A program made the translations under genes and the position numbers. This document shows, piece after piece, positions 1-6,549 of a stretch of 29,979 bases of DNA. Where the stretch lies: assembly GCA_037444005.1 (NCBI GenBank), contig JBBING010000022.1, forward strand, positions 1 to 29,979, given 5' to 3'. Within the stretch, counting starts at the first letter, position 1. Each line of letters starts with the position of its first letter. The notes under the pieces were generated by a model, which saw only the letters and a list, made by a program, of their open reading frames with translations, did no database searches and was not told where the DNA came from. The stretch comes from DATLZC01 sp037444005. GTDB lineage: Bacteria; Chloroflexota; Dehalococcoidia; DSTF01; JACRBR01.

Positions 1-235
1 CGGGGTTCTGAGGCATCGCCTCCCCTTGGGTAACCATCACTTTTGAGGCACTACGACCGGCGAGAAGCCCGGCCACCGATGCATGCTACTGTGGTGGCGC
101 AGTCGGCTGGCCAGCGCCAAGGCGGGCAAGCCCGACTAGTCGATGCGTTCTTTGGCCGCGCCGCGGACGGCCGGGACGAAGGCGAGCAATCGATCCAGCG
201 GGCGCCGGCTGAAGTGACACGTCCGGGTGGAGGAC

Positions 236-504
236 AGGAGATGCTTCGTCGGCCTGCGGCCTCCTCTGCATGACATTCCGGTTCCCCGGCGGGGCGCCCG
301 CGCCGCGACTTTGGGGAAGCCGCCTCGCGGCCCTGGTCCGCTGGCGACGCAGGAGCGGGGCCCGGGGTACGGCCCGCCGCGGACGAGCGCATTCGCATCC
401 CTCGAAGGCCACCCTTCAGGGTGGCCTTCGCCACATGGCCCGCCAGCCGTGCGGCGGTCCGCCACTATGCTGAGGCCGAGCGCAGCAATGCCGAAGCATC
501 TCCT
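236..504. repeat. 13-bp inverted repeat pair
   Basis: AGGAGATGCTTCG at 236-248 recurs as its reverse complement CGAAGCATCTCCT at 492-504. The two arms enclose about 240 bp that include the 403-430 hairpin. Nothing inside looks like a transposase. The arms could be ends of a small non-autonomous element or just two copies of an interspersed motif; genome-wide copy number would decide. Confidence 0.35.
403..430. terminator. Perfect stem-loop, terminator-like
   Basis: CGAAGGCCACCC pairs with GGGTGGCCTTCG across a TTCA loop, giving 12 uninterrupted base pairs. There is no T-run on either side, so this may be a transcript 3' end that does not follow the classic rho-independent form. It could serve the PIN gene that ends at 587 on the minus strand, or a gene lying outside the window. 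Confidence 0.5.
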
Positions 505-586
505 CCCTCGATGCGGCGCAACGCCCATCGCCCGAAGACCCACGTGGGCGTGCACAGGCGCCACCGACGCGCCTGGACCTCGCCTG

Positions 587-1006
587 CTACCCTGTCGGGA
601 GCCACTCGATCGTGAGCAGGGTTTCGAACACCCGAAAGTCCGGGTCGCCTGTGACGAGCGTTCCACCCAGACGCCTGGCGAGCGCCGCGGCCACGCAGTC
701 GGCATAGCTGATGCGATGTCGACCCTTGAGGTAGGCGGCGTCCGTCGCCAGCGCTCGGTCGACCTCTACAGCTTCGACTGGCAGCTCTCCGATCCGTGCG
801 AGGGCGTCAGCGGCGGCCTCGACGCCGCGTTTTCGAATGGTGCGGTACACGACCTCGCCGAGGTTGACGACGCTCATCGCGAGAAGCGCATCGCCCTGTC
901 GGGCCCGGCGGATGAGGTCCTCCACAGCGTCGGCCCCAGGTTCATCCCTGAAGAGAGCCAGCACGGCGAACGCGTCGAGAACGTACGTGGGTCGTCTGGC
1001 GGTCAC
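587..1006 (-). CDS. PIN-domain toxin (VapC-like ribonuclease)
   Basis: A 139-residue PIN-domain protein, the usual VapC length, expected to cut RNA as the toxin of a type II toxin-antitoxin pair. The acidic metal-binding residues are in place: D11 (in VLDAFAVL), E51 (in NLGEVVY), D103 (in SYADCVAAA) and D121/D123 (in TGDPDF). The GTG start at 1004-1006 overlaps the stop of the upstream antitoxin by four bases (GTGA), so translation is probably coupled and the longer open frame further upstream is not used. The upstream AbrB-type protein is the expected antitoxin partner. The set of catalytic residues argues that the toxin is intact. The target RNA cannot be read from the sequence. Confidence 0.88.
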   Translation of the reverse strand: MTARRPTYVLDAFAVLALFRDEPGADAVEDLIRRARQGDALLAMSVVNLGEVVYRTIRKRGVEAAADALARIGELPVEAVEVDRALATDAAYLKGRHRISYADCVAAALARRLGGTLVTGDPDFRVFETLLTIEWLPTG

Positions 1007-1269
1007 CGCTCGGGCCCCGGAGCAGGTAAGCCGCGCTCCTCCTGCTCCAGCTCTTCGCGCCGGTCTTCCAGCAGCCCCCTCGTCATCGGAGGTCCGCCCT
1101 TGAACATGCCGCGCGCCGCTGCGATGGGGTCTTTCGCCGCGGGAACCAGAAAGATGTGTCCACCCAGGTCGACGACATGCACCTTGTCGCCTTTTCGCAG
1201 CCCGTACTTCTCGCGGATCTCCTGGGGAATGACGACCCAACCCTTTTCAGACAGCGTTACGGTAGACAC
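1003..1269 (-). CDS. AbrB/SpoVT-type antitoxin
   Basis: An 88-residue protein with an N-terminal AbrB/MazE-like swapped-hairpin DNA-binding domain (residues about 3-48; motif KGWVVIPQEIREKYGLRKGD) and a charged C-terminal tail of about 40 residues rich in Arg and Glu, the usual place for toxin binding. It overlaps the PIN toxin gene by four bases and precedes it, as expected for an antitoxin that also represses its own operon. The GTG start is chosen because the AbrB domain begins there and an AGAGGC element lies six bases upstream; a longer version would add 22 residues that cross the predicted promoter. Family assignment is firm; the pairing with the toxin follows from position. Confidence 0.86.
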   Translation of the reverse strand: MSTVTLSEKGWVVIPQEIREKYGLRKGDKVHVVDLGGHIFLVPAAKDPIAAARGMFKGGPPMTRGLLEDRREELEQEERGLPAPGPER

Positions 1270-1302
1270 GGCGCCGCCTCTGGTAATACATCGACCACTC
1301 CA

Positions 1303-1312
1303 GTATATACCA
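1303..1312 (-). promoter_or_regulatory. Predicted promoter/operator of the toxin-antitoxin pair
   Basis: Reading on the minus strand, TGG-TATATA forms an extended -10 element about 35 bases before the antitoxin GTG. The -10 is overlapped by the 8-bp palindrome GTATATAC (1303-1310), in an AT-rich island unusual for this window. An AbrB-type antitoxin could bind there to repress its own operon; that part is inference. Confidence 0.45.
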
Positions 1313-1327
1313 TTGCACAAAACGTCG

Positions 1328-3280
1328 CTACACACCGTACAGCCGCGCGCGCAGGTCCTCCAGCACAGGCGTACCGTCGAGACGCAGGCGGCGGGGGTTG
1401 AAGCGCGGGTGCCGCACCGATAGCGCCATCTGCCCCGGCTCGAGGGACACGGGAAGCGCGACGCCGCACACCCCCGCGGCGTCGGTGCGGGCGTGCGCCA
1501 GCGCGCGGCCCCCCGGGCCCACTACCGTCACCTCGGCCCCCTCGACGGGCGGGCACTCGCCACGCTCGTCGGGGTCGTTCTCGACGACGGTGATGGTCGC
1601 CGTCCGGCCGTCGGCGGCGACCATGATGTCGACCGCCATGTCCAGCAGATAGACCAAGGGCGGCGTCGTCACCACCGCCATGCCCTCCTGCGCCAGCAGC
1701 GCGGTCTGGTCGGCCTTGAGCGACACGTCGGTCGCGGCCATCCCATGGTCCGTGGTCACAACGAAGAGCGTCGAGTCGAACAGGCCGACCTCCGTCAGCA
1801 GGTCGAGGACGGCGCCGATACGCCGGTCGGTGTCGCGCAGGGCGTCCCACAGCCCATCGGAGTGTGGCCCGTAGTCGTGGCCGACGCCGTCGCACAGCAC
1901 GATCTCGTGGAACATGAACGCGGGTGGCGGATGGCCGGGGTCGGTGTAGAGCTGCTTCACCTGGGCGAGGCCCCGGTTGTCCACGATGGACTCGCGCACA
2001 GCGGCTTCGTGGCCGTCGGCGCGCCAGCGGGGCAGGACCCAGTCGAACTCCTCGTTCAGGGCCTTGAGCCGCTCGCGGTCTCCGACGAGGCGGCGCTCCA
2101 ACGTCGCGTGGTCGGCGCCGCGGGTGCACGGCTCGTGGATGGAGGCGGTGAAGGCGCCGCCATGGGCGCCGTCCCACGGGCCGTAGACCCGATGAAACGC
2201 CTCGAACAGCGTCTCGACGCCGGGCCCGAGGAACTTCGCGGTGTCGAACTGCTGGCCCTGCGGCGTCACCGTTTCGCGGCGCTCGCGCAGGTAGTACGTC
2301 GGGTTCACGATGTCGTGATGGCCGCACCAGGCGCCGCTTCCGATGGTGTTGTGACTCGGCCACGTGATGCTGGGGAAGTTCGTGATGGACCCGTACCGGA
2401 AGAAGCAACCGCCCCGTACGAGCCGAGCCAGGTTGGGGATCTCGTCTGCGTTCGACTCGAGCCGGCGGAGCAGTTCGCTGTTGCTCACGCCGTCGATGAG
2501 GAACAGGTAGACGCGCTCCGGGCGCGCCGGCGCCCCCTCGTCGATGACCTCGTCGAGCGGGCGTCCGTCCTGGCGGCGCAGGTACACGTCGGGCGGGACG
2601 CCGCGCTCGGACGACGTGCGTCCGGTGAGGTCGCGCCCGTCGATGAGCGGGAAGCCCATGAGCCGGCAGATGGTGGGGGCGACATCGACCTGGCGCGCGG
2701 GCGCGTCGACGACACCGGGGCGCACGCCGGGCCCGAAGAACACCAGCGGCGAGCGAGACTGTACGACGTCGAGCGCGCCGTGCTGCCCGATCTGCCGCCC
2801 GAAGGCGTACGACTTCGGGTTCACCACGAGGTCGGGCGCGTTGGGGCTGTCGAAGAGCTGCGCGATGCGCTCGTAGGCGAAGGGGTACGTCGTCTGTTCG
2901 GGCTCGATGTACGCGCGGTCGGGGTCGTCCGTTGGATGGCCCGACGCCGCGGCGGCGGCCAGCTCCTCCGCGACCGTCGAGATGGCCCGCCAGTCCTGAC
3001 GCTCGATGGGGTTCTCGCCGATCTGCTCGATGACGCGGTACTCGTAGCCTCCCCCCGCGGCGTAGAGGCGCTGAAAGCGAATCATCCCGCGGCGGGCCCA
3101 CACCTCGTACGCGCCGTCGCGGTACGTCGCCACGAAGTCGGTCTGCGGTCCCACCACGTCGTGGGTGAGGAGCAGGGCAATGGCCCGCTCGCCCGATTCG
3201 TACTGATTGGGGTCGAGGCCCTGTCCGCCGGGGCGTTCCGGCGGCGCGAGGGTCCCGGCCCGAGGCTCGACAGCCGTCAT
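1328..3280 (-). CDS. Alkaline-phosphatase-superfamily phosphodiesterase with permuted metal site
   Basis: A 650-residue type I phosphodiesterase/nucleotide pyrophosphatase-like protein. Residues about 255-540 hold the catalytic core: D263 (LIDGVSN), probable nucleophile T306 (SITWPSH), D464 and H468 (CDGVGHDYG), and D511-H512 (TTDHGM). The last His of the metal site, normally C-terminal, is missing there. Instead residues about 145-215 carry GQHGALD (H167) followed by PLVFFGPGVRPG and VDVAPTICRLMG, which look like the usual C-terminal end of this superfamily. The domain therefore seems circularly permuted. Residues about 550-635 resemble an Ig-like or carboxypeptidase-regulatory beta domain. 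No signal peptide or membrane helix is seen, so it is probably cytosolic. The ATG start has an AAGGGGG element about seven bases upstream. The substrate is unknown; phosphodiester or phosphonate bonds are the family range. Confidence 0.8.
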   Translation of the reverse strand: MTAVEPRAGTLAPPERPGGQGLDPNQYESGERAIALLLTHDVVGPQTDFVATYRDGAYEVWARRGMIRFQRLYAAGGGYEYRVIEQIGENPIERQDWRAISTVAEELAAAAASGHPTDDPDRAYIEPEQTTYPFAYERIAQLFDSPNAPDLVVNPKSYAFGRQIGQHGALDVVQSRSPLVFFGPGVRPGVVDAPARQVDVAPTICRLMGFPLIDGRDLTGRTSSERGVPPDVYLRRQDGRPLDEVIDEGAPARPERVYLFLIDGVSNSELLRRLESNADEIPNLARLVRGGCFFRYGSITNFPSITWPSHNTIGSGAWCGHHDIVNPTYYLRERRETVTPQGQQFDTAKFLGPGVETLFEAFHRVYGPWDGAHGGAFTASIHEPCTRGADHATLERRLVGDRERLKALNEEFDWVLPRWRADGHEAAVRESIVDNRGLAQVKQLYTDPGHPPPAFMFHEIVLCDGVGHDYGPHSDGLWDALRDTDRRIGAVLDLLTEVGLFDSTLFVVTTDHGMAATDVSLKADQTALLAQEGMAVVTTPPLVYLLDMAVDIMVAADGRTATITVVENDPDERGECPPVEGAEVTVVGPGGRALAHARTDAAGVCGVALPVSLEPGQMALSVRHPRFNPRRLRLDGTPVLEDLRARLYGV

Positions 3281-3364
3281 CGCGCAACCCCCTTCCAGCC
3301 GTGTAGGAAGGATGATACGCGGGCGCCCGTGGACGGGGAACCCCGAGAAACGTTCACCGAACCG

Positions 3365-3393
3365 TTACGTTTTCATCGGCGAGGGGCTATACT
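3365..3393 (+). promoter_or_regulatory. Predicted promoter of the small membrane peptide
   Basis: A TATACT -10 (3388-3393) sits 17 bases after a weak -35 (TTACGT, 3365-3370). Transcription would begin near 3400, about 35 bases before the peptide start codon. The -35 matches consensus poorly. Confidence 0.45.
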
Positions 3394-3434
3394 ACGGCGC
3401 CGCTGCGGCGCATCCCCGCACGAAACGGGTCGCG

Positions 3435-3518
3435 ATGAACATCGGCGAGTTCCTGTATACGCTGCTGCTGGTGGGCGTCCTCTGGTGGGCCTACCACATG
3501 CTCCGCCCGTACTTCTGA
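3435..3518 (+). CDS. Small single-span membrane peptide, 27 aa
   Basis: A 27-residue open frame starting at ATG 3435 that is almost entirely one hydrophobic helix (LYTLLLVGVLWWAYHML, residues 7-23), flanked by an acidic N-terminal side (E5) and a basic, aromatic end (RPYF). This composition is not expected by chance in the alternative frames of such GC-rich DNA. A predicted promoter lies upstream (3365-3393), and a 16-bp palindrome follows directly after the stop. No good ribosome binding site is visible. I do not recognise the family. It stands alone between two minus-strand genes, so it is probably its own transcription unit. The longer frame upstream (from 3207) crosses the promoter and is not credible. 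Confidence 0.5.
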   Translation: MNIGEFLYTLLLVGVLWWAYHMLRPYF

Positions 3519-3534
3519 GCGCGCGGCCGCGCGC
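3519..3534. terminator. GC palindrome after small peptide
   Basis: GCGCGCGGCCGCGCGC is a perfect 16-base palindrome beginning at the base after the stop codon. It could act as a 3' end hairpin for the peptide transcript, although it lacks a loop and a T-run, so this is weak. Confidence 0.3.
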
Positions 3535-3582
3535 CGACGCACTCGGGCGCTGCCACGCCCCTCACGGGCGAAGGCGGCTCCG

Positions 3583-4821
3583 TCATTCCCCGGGGCCCGC
3601 GATGCGCAGCGGATCGCTCGGCTCCGCGAGCAACTGCTTCCGCGCCTGCACCCTGAGCGGCAGCCCCCAGATCCGGATGAACCCCTCGGCCGCAGTGTGG
3701 TCGTACTGGTCCGCCTGGTCGTACGTCGCGAGGGCGTAGTCGTACAGCCCCTTCGGCGACTTCACTCCGACGGGCGTGGCGTGGCCGCGATGGAGGCGGA
3801 CCCGCACCGTGCCGGTGACGTGCCGCTGCGTGCTCTGGACGTACGCCGCCAGGTCCTGGTGATGCGCGCCGAACCAGAGGCCGTTGTAGATGAGGTCGGC
3901 GTACTCCTGGGCGACGATGGCCTTCATCCGGATCTGCGCCTTCGTCAGCGTCATGTGCTCGAGCGCCTCGTGCGCGCGGAGGAGCGTCACCGCCGCCGGC
4001 GCCTCGTAGATTTCGCGGCTTTTGATGCCGACCAGCCGGTCCTCGAGGTGGTCGATGCGCCCGACGCCGTACTCGCCGGCGAGGCGGTTCAGCGTCTGCA
4101 CGAGCGTGACGCCGTCCATCTCTTCGCCGTCGAGGCTCACAGGGATGCCGTGCTCGAAGCCGATCTCGAGGTACCGCGGCTGCGCGGGCGTGGCGTCAAG
4201 CGGCTTCGTCCAGGCGTAGATCTCTTCGGGCGGCTCGGTCCACGGGTCCTCGAGCGGCCCCGCCTCGATGCTCCGGCCCCAGAGGTTCTCGTCGACGCTG
4301 TAGGGGCTGGCCTTCGTGACGGGAACGGGGATGCCGTGACGCTGGGCGTACTCGATCTCCTCCTCCCGGGTGCGCATGTTCCACTCGCGCAAAGGCGCAA
4401 CGATCTTGAGGTCCGGCGCGAGGGCCTGGACGCTCACGTCGAAGCGCACCTGGTCGTTGCCCTTGCCTGTGCAGCCGTGGGCGACCGCCGTGGCGCCCAC
4501 CTCGCGGGCGACGTCGACCATGAGCTTCGCGATGAGGGGCCGCGCGAGGGCCGTCGCCAGCGGGTAGGCCCCTTCGTACACCGCCCCCGCGGCGAGCGCG
4601 GGAAAGGCGAAGTAGCGGATGAAGTCGGCCTTGGCGTCGACGACGAACGCGCGGCTGGCCCCTGTAGCGAGGGCGCGCTCCTCGATGGCGCGCAGGTCCT
4701 TCTCGTTGCCGACGTCGGCCGTGAGGGCGATGACGTCGTAGCCGCGCTCCTCCTTGAGCCAGCGAATGGCGACGGACGTGTCCAGCCCGCCCGAATAGGC
4801 GAGGACGATCTTCTCAGGCAT
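3583..4821 (-). CDS. argG: Argininosuccinate synthase
   Basis: A 412-residue argininosuccinate synthase, normal length for the family. It joins citrulline and aspartate using ATP in the next-to-last step of arginine synthesis, in the cytosol. The N-terminal ATP-binding loop AYSGGLDTS is at residues 8-16. The family segments GCTGKGNDQVRF, SPYSVDENLWGRS and KSREIYEAPAA are all present, so the enzyme looks intact. The ATG start has a GGAG element six bases upstream. argH is not in the window; argD lies 1.7 kb away on the same strand, with plus-strand genes in between, so the two are not co-transcribed. A 7-bp hairpin (4835-4851) sits in the leader just before the ribosome binding site, but no recognisable ARG box was seen. 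Confidence 0.97.
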   Translation of the reverse strand: MPEKIVLAYSGGLDTSVAIRWLKEERGYDVIALTADVGNEKDLRAIEERALATGASRAFVVDAKADFIRYFAFPALAAGAVYEGAYPLATALARPLIAKLMVDVAREVGATAVAHGCTGKGNDQVRFDVSVQALAPDLKIVAPLREWNMRTREEEIEYAQRHGIPVPVTKASPYSVDENLWGRSIEAGPLEDPWTEPPEEIYAWTKPLDATPAQPRYLEIGFEHGIPVSLDGEEMDGVTLVQTLNRLAGEYGVGRIDHLEDRLVGIKSREIYEAPAAVTLLRAHEALEHMTLTKAQIRMKAIVAQEYADLIYNGLWFGAHHQDLAAYVQSTQRHVTGTVRVRLHRGHATPVGVKSPKGLYDYALATYDQADQYDHTAAEGFIRIWGLPLRVQARKQLLAEPSDPLRIAGPGE

Positions 4822-4834
4822 GTCGCTCCTTCGT

Positions 4835-4851
4835 GTCCGCCCCGGGCGGAC
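4835..4851 (-). promoter_or_regulatory. Leader hairpin upstream of argG
   Basis: GTCCGCC and GGCGGAC pair around a three-base loop, ending about five bases before the GGAG ribosome binding site of argG. It might influence translation start, but a role in arginine response is only a guess. Confidence 0.35.
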
Positions 4852-4873
4852 CGGTTGTGAGGGAATTCACCGC

Positions 4874-4882
4874 ATTGTAGCA
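4874..4882 (-). promoter_or_regulatory. Extended -10 promoter of argG
   Basis: On the minus strand the sequence TGC-TACAAT forms a good extended -10. No -35 match is present at the usual distance. Transcription would start near 4867, giving a leader of about 46 bases that contains the hairpin at 4835-4851. Confidence 0.55.
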
Positions 4883-4919
4883 GCGGGACGCCTCACGCGG
4901 GCCAGGCAGCAGCAGCGGT

Positions 4920-5157
4920 TCATTCGCGGGAACGATACTTCAGCAGGCGAAACAGCCCTTTCGACGGCTTGTAGACCTTGTCCGGATGGTTTTCGACGAG
5001 CTTCCACACGCGGCCGTTCACGGTCTTCGGGTGCAAGGTGGGGTCGGACTCGCGCACCTTCGCGAGCAGCTCCGACCAGCGCAACCCTTCGGGATGCTGT
5101 TCGAGCAGCGCGAGGACGAGGGCGTCGATGCGGTGCGTGACCCCGTGTTCCGGTCAT
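4920..5157 (-). CDS. Small winged-helix protein, possibly frameshifted near its start
   Basis: On the minus strand a 73-codon frame ending at 4920 reads like a real protein: THRIDALVLALLEQHPEGL, WSELLAKVRES, TVNGRVWKLVENHP and GLFRLLKYRSRE. This pattern suggests a winged helix-turn-helix of the HARE-HTH type, a DNA-binding fold found in RNA polymerase delta subunits and restriction-linked proteins; the family call is inference. The frame has no ATG or GTG before its conserved part. An ATG at 5155-5157 lies one base out of frame and would join it if the CCCC run at 5141-5144 were one base shorter, giving about 78 residues. A recent frameshift, a sequencing error or a rare start codon (TTG or CTG inside the frame) are all possible. 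It lies just upstream of argG and is separated from it by the argG promoter. Confidence 0.55.
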
Positions 5158-5179
5158 GGCGGTATGGTACCAGAGGGGA

Positions 5180-5209
5180 TTGACTGGCGGGCCGACGGGA
5201 AGGTATCGT
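5180..5209 (+). promoter_or_regulatory. Predicted promoter of the 5238-6092 pair
   Basis: TTGACT (5180-5185) and TATCGT (5204-5209) are separated by 18 bases. Transcription would start near 5216, leaving a leader of about 22 bases with AAGGAG at 5227-5232 and ATG at 5238. Confidence 0.55.
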
Positions 5210-5237
5210 CCGGAACGAAGTCCGCGAAGGAGCTAAC

Positions 5238-5558
5238 ATGGCGCCGATTTCCCTACCGAAGTGGTTGGAACCGCCGAAAGTCGCGTGGCTGCGCTGCCAG
5301 GTCGAGGCGGATGTCCCCCCGAATGACGCTGCCGTTGAAATCGCCGTGAACGGGGATACGCTGACCGCGCTGGTCCCTCGGGACGCCGTCGTCACGGAGC
5401 GTCCGACGCTGCCCTCGCCGGGAAGGGTGCGCGTTCGCCTCGTCGCGGAGCTTTCCGCCGATGACCCGTTCGGTGAAGGACTTCTGGCGGATCTGCCAGC
5501 CGCACCCGTGAACGGCGGTCAGCGGATCAAGGTCCGCCCGGACTGGCTGGTAGCCTAG
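5238..5558 (+). CDS. Unknown protein preceding dCTP deaminase, 106 aa
   Basis: A 106-residue protein with no family I recognise. It has no signal peptide or membrane helix and appears rich in short beta strands (VEIAVNGDTLTALVPRD, RVRVRLVAEL). The ATG start is well supported by AAGGAG five bases upstream and a promoter at 5180-5209. Its TAG stop is followed with no gap by the GTG start of the dCTP deaminase, so the two are probably translated in a coupled way and may act together. Composition suggests a small beta-barrel or a translation/assembly partner, but this is only an impression. Confidence 0.75.
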   Translation: MAPISLPKWLEPPKVAWLRCQVEADVPPNDAAVEIAVNGDTLTALVPRDAVVTERPTLPSPGRVRVRLVAELSADDPFGEGLLADLPAAPVNGGQRIKVRPDWLVA

Positions 5559-6092
5559 GTGGCGCTCTCGGACCTGGAGATCTGGGAGGAAATCCAGTCG
5601 GGGCTGCTCGTCATCGAACCCCTCGACGCCGCGACCATCGGCCCATCGTCCGTGGATTTGCGGCTGGCAACCACGGCGCTGGTGTTTCGCAACGTCCCGA
5701 GAGGTCTACGGGTCCGCCTGAGAGACGCCAGGGCCAGCGACCTCGTTTCGTACGCGACGGAGAAAGTCGATCTAACGAACCAGCCGCTCGAGCTCGCCCC
5801 AGGTCAACTCGCCATCGGGTTCACTCGCGAGCGGATTCAGGTGCCCGCGCATCTCTGCGGTCGGGTCGAGGGACGCAGCTCCTACGCCCGCCTCGGCATT
5901 GCTGTCCACAACACGGCCCCCCTTATCCAACCCGGATTCAACGGACAGATCGCGCTGGAACTGACCAACCACGGACCGCTGACCGTGGAGCTCGATGAAG
6001 GCCTCCCTATTTGCCAGCTCGTGCTGGAACGGCTAGGCCGGCCATCTTCGCAGGGGTATCGAGGGCAGTTCCAGGACCAGCAGGCGGGCTAA
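5559..6092 (+). CDS. dcd: dCTP deaminase / dUTPase-family protein
   Basis: A 177-residue member of the trimeric dCTP deaminase/dUTPase family, which produces dUTP from dCTP (or dUMP in bifunctional forms) for thymidylate synthesis. Seen in the sequence: the phosphate-binding motif GRSSYARLG at residues 105-113 (R106, S107, S108), the loop TAPLIQPGFNGQ (119-130), the likely catalytic Glu E134 in IALELTN, and Q153 near the C-terminus. Position 124 is Gln where many members have Asp (IDPG); I cannot tell from sequence whether it is the single-function or bifunctional type. The GTG start directly abuts the stop of the upstream unknown gene, without a clear ribosome binding site of its own. The gene converges on the minus-strand gene ending at 6108. 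Confidence 0.85.
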   Translation: MALSDLEIWEEIQSGLLVIEPLDAATIGPSSVDLRLATTALVFRNVPRGLRVRLRDARASDLVSYATEKVDLTNQPLELAPGQLAIGFTRERIQVPAHLCGRVEGRSSYARLGIAVHNTAPLIQPGFNGQIALELTNHGPLTVELDEGLPICQLVLERLGRPSSQGYRGQFQDQQAG

Positions 6093-6107
6093 TCCCTCGC
6101 CCGCGCG

Positions 6108-6545
6108 CTACGCCGGCGGCTCCGGGCGCTCCTGCGATCGCACGGCGCCTTGCGTGAGGTAGTGCCACGCGTCCCGGTATTCCTCCAGCGCCTGCGCCCG
6201 AGGTCCGGAGTCCAGATTCAGGTCGAAGGCGCCGTCGCTCCGCTCCGCCTGCTCGGCGAAGACCAGGGACGGGATGACCCACGTTTCGACGTTCTCCCCC
6301 AGCAGGCTCATGCAGACCACGACGAGGCCGTGCCGCGGCCGCAGGCGCGACACCCGGAACCATCGCGGCGAGGGACCCGCCGCCACCGCGATGACGGCCT
6401 CGCGATAGCCGCCGTTCTCCAGCCGGACGACGCAGTCCACCTCGGCGTCGCCGCCCACCGGCGCCAGCGGGTCGATGCCCACGCGCAGCAGATGCTCGAA
6501 GGTCAGGAACAGCGCCCGGCGTCGCAACAGGCGGCGCTCTTCCAT
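6108..6545 (-). CDS. Unknown protein downstream of argD, nuclease-fold-like
   Basis: A 145-residue protein with no firm family. The order APVGGDAEVDCVVRLENG, then a hydrophobic strand AVIAVAAG, then WFRVSRLRP and ETWVIPSLVF resembles the core of small PD-(D/E)XK nuclease-like proteins, with D37 in the expected place. However, the E-x-K step that would follow reads AVAAG, so any nuclease site looks degenerate. The ATG at 6543-6545 lies four bases after the argD stop, so it is very likely co-transcribed and coupled with argD. A 12-residue longer start exists but would run inside argD. The fold suggestion is low-confidence. Confidence 0.65.
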   Translation of the reverse strand: MEERRLLRRRALFLTFEHLLRVGIDPLAPVGGDAEVDCVVRLENGGYREAVIAVAAGPSPRWFRVSRLRPRHGLVVVCMSLLGENVETWVIPSLVFAEQAERSDGAFDLNLDSGPRAQALEEYRDAWHYLTQGAVRSQERPEPPA

Positions 6546-6549
6546 GGCC

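Larger units (their letters stand above)
1..586. other. Non-coding stretch with hairpins
   Basis: No reading frame here looks like a real protein: the open frames on both strands are rich in Arg, Pro, Gly and Ala, overlap each other, and show no recognisable motif or ribosome binding site. The stretch holds a perfect 12-bp stem-loop (403-430) and a 13-bp inverted repeat (236-248 against 492-504). The phrase around 236-275 resembles short non-coding repeats that are sometimes mis-translated as spurious ORFs in GC-rich genomes; this resemblance is from memory. No RNA gene could be recognised. Confidence 0.6.

Noticed and set aside
227..1423. 398-codon plus-strand open frame
   Set aside because: It covers the toxin-antitoxin genes on the opposite strand, shows no family motif and has the low-complexity composition of a shadow frame in GC-rich DNA.
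1493..3739. 748-codon plus-strand open frame opposite the phosphodiesterase
   Set aside because: It is a mirror frame; the real protein on the minus strand carries the catalytic motifs.
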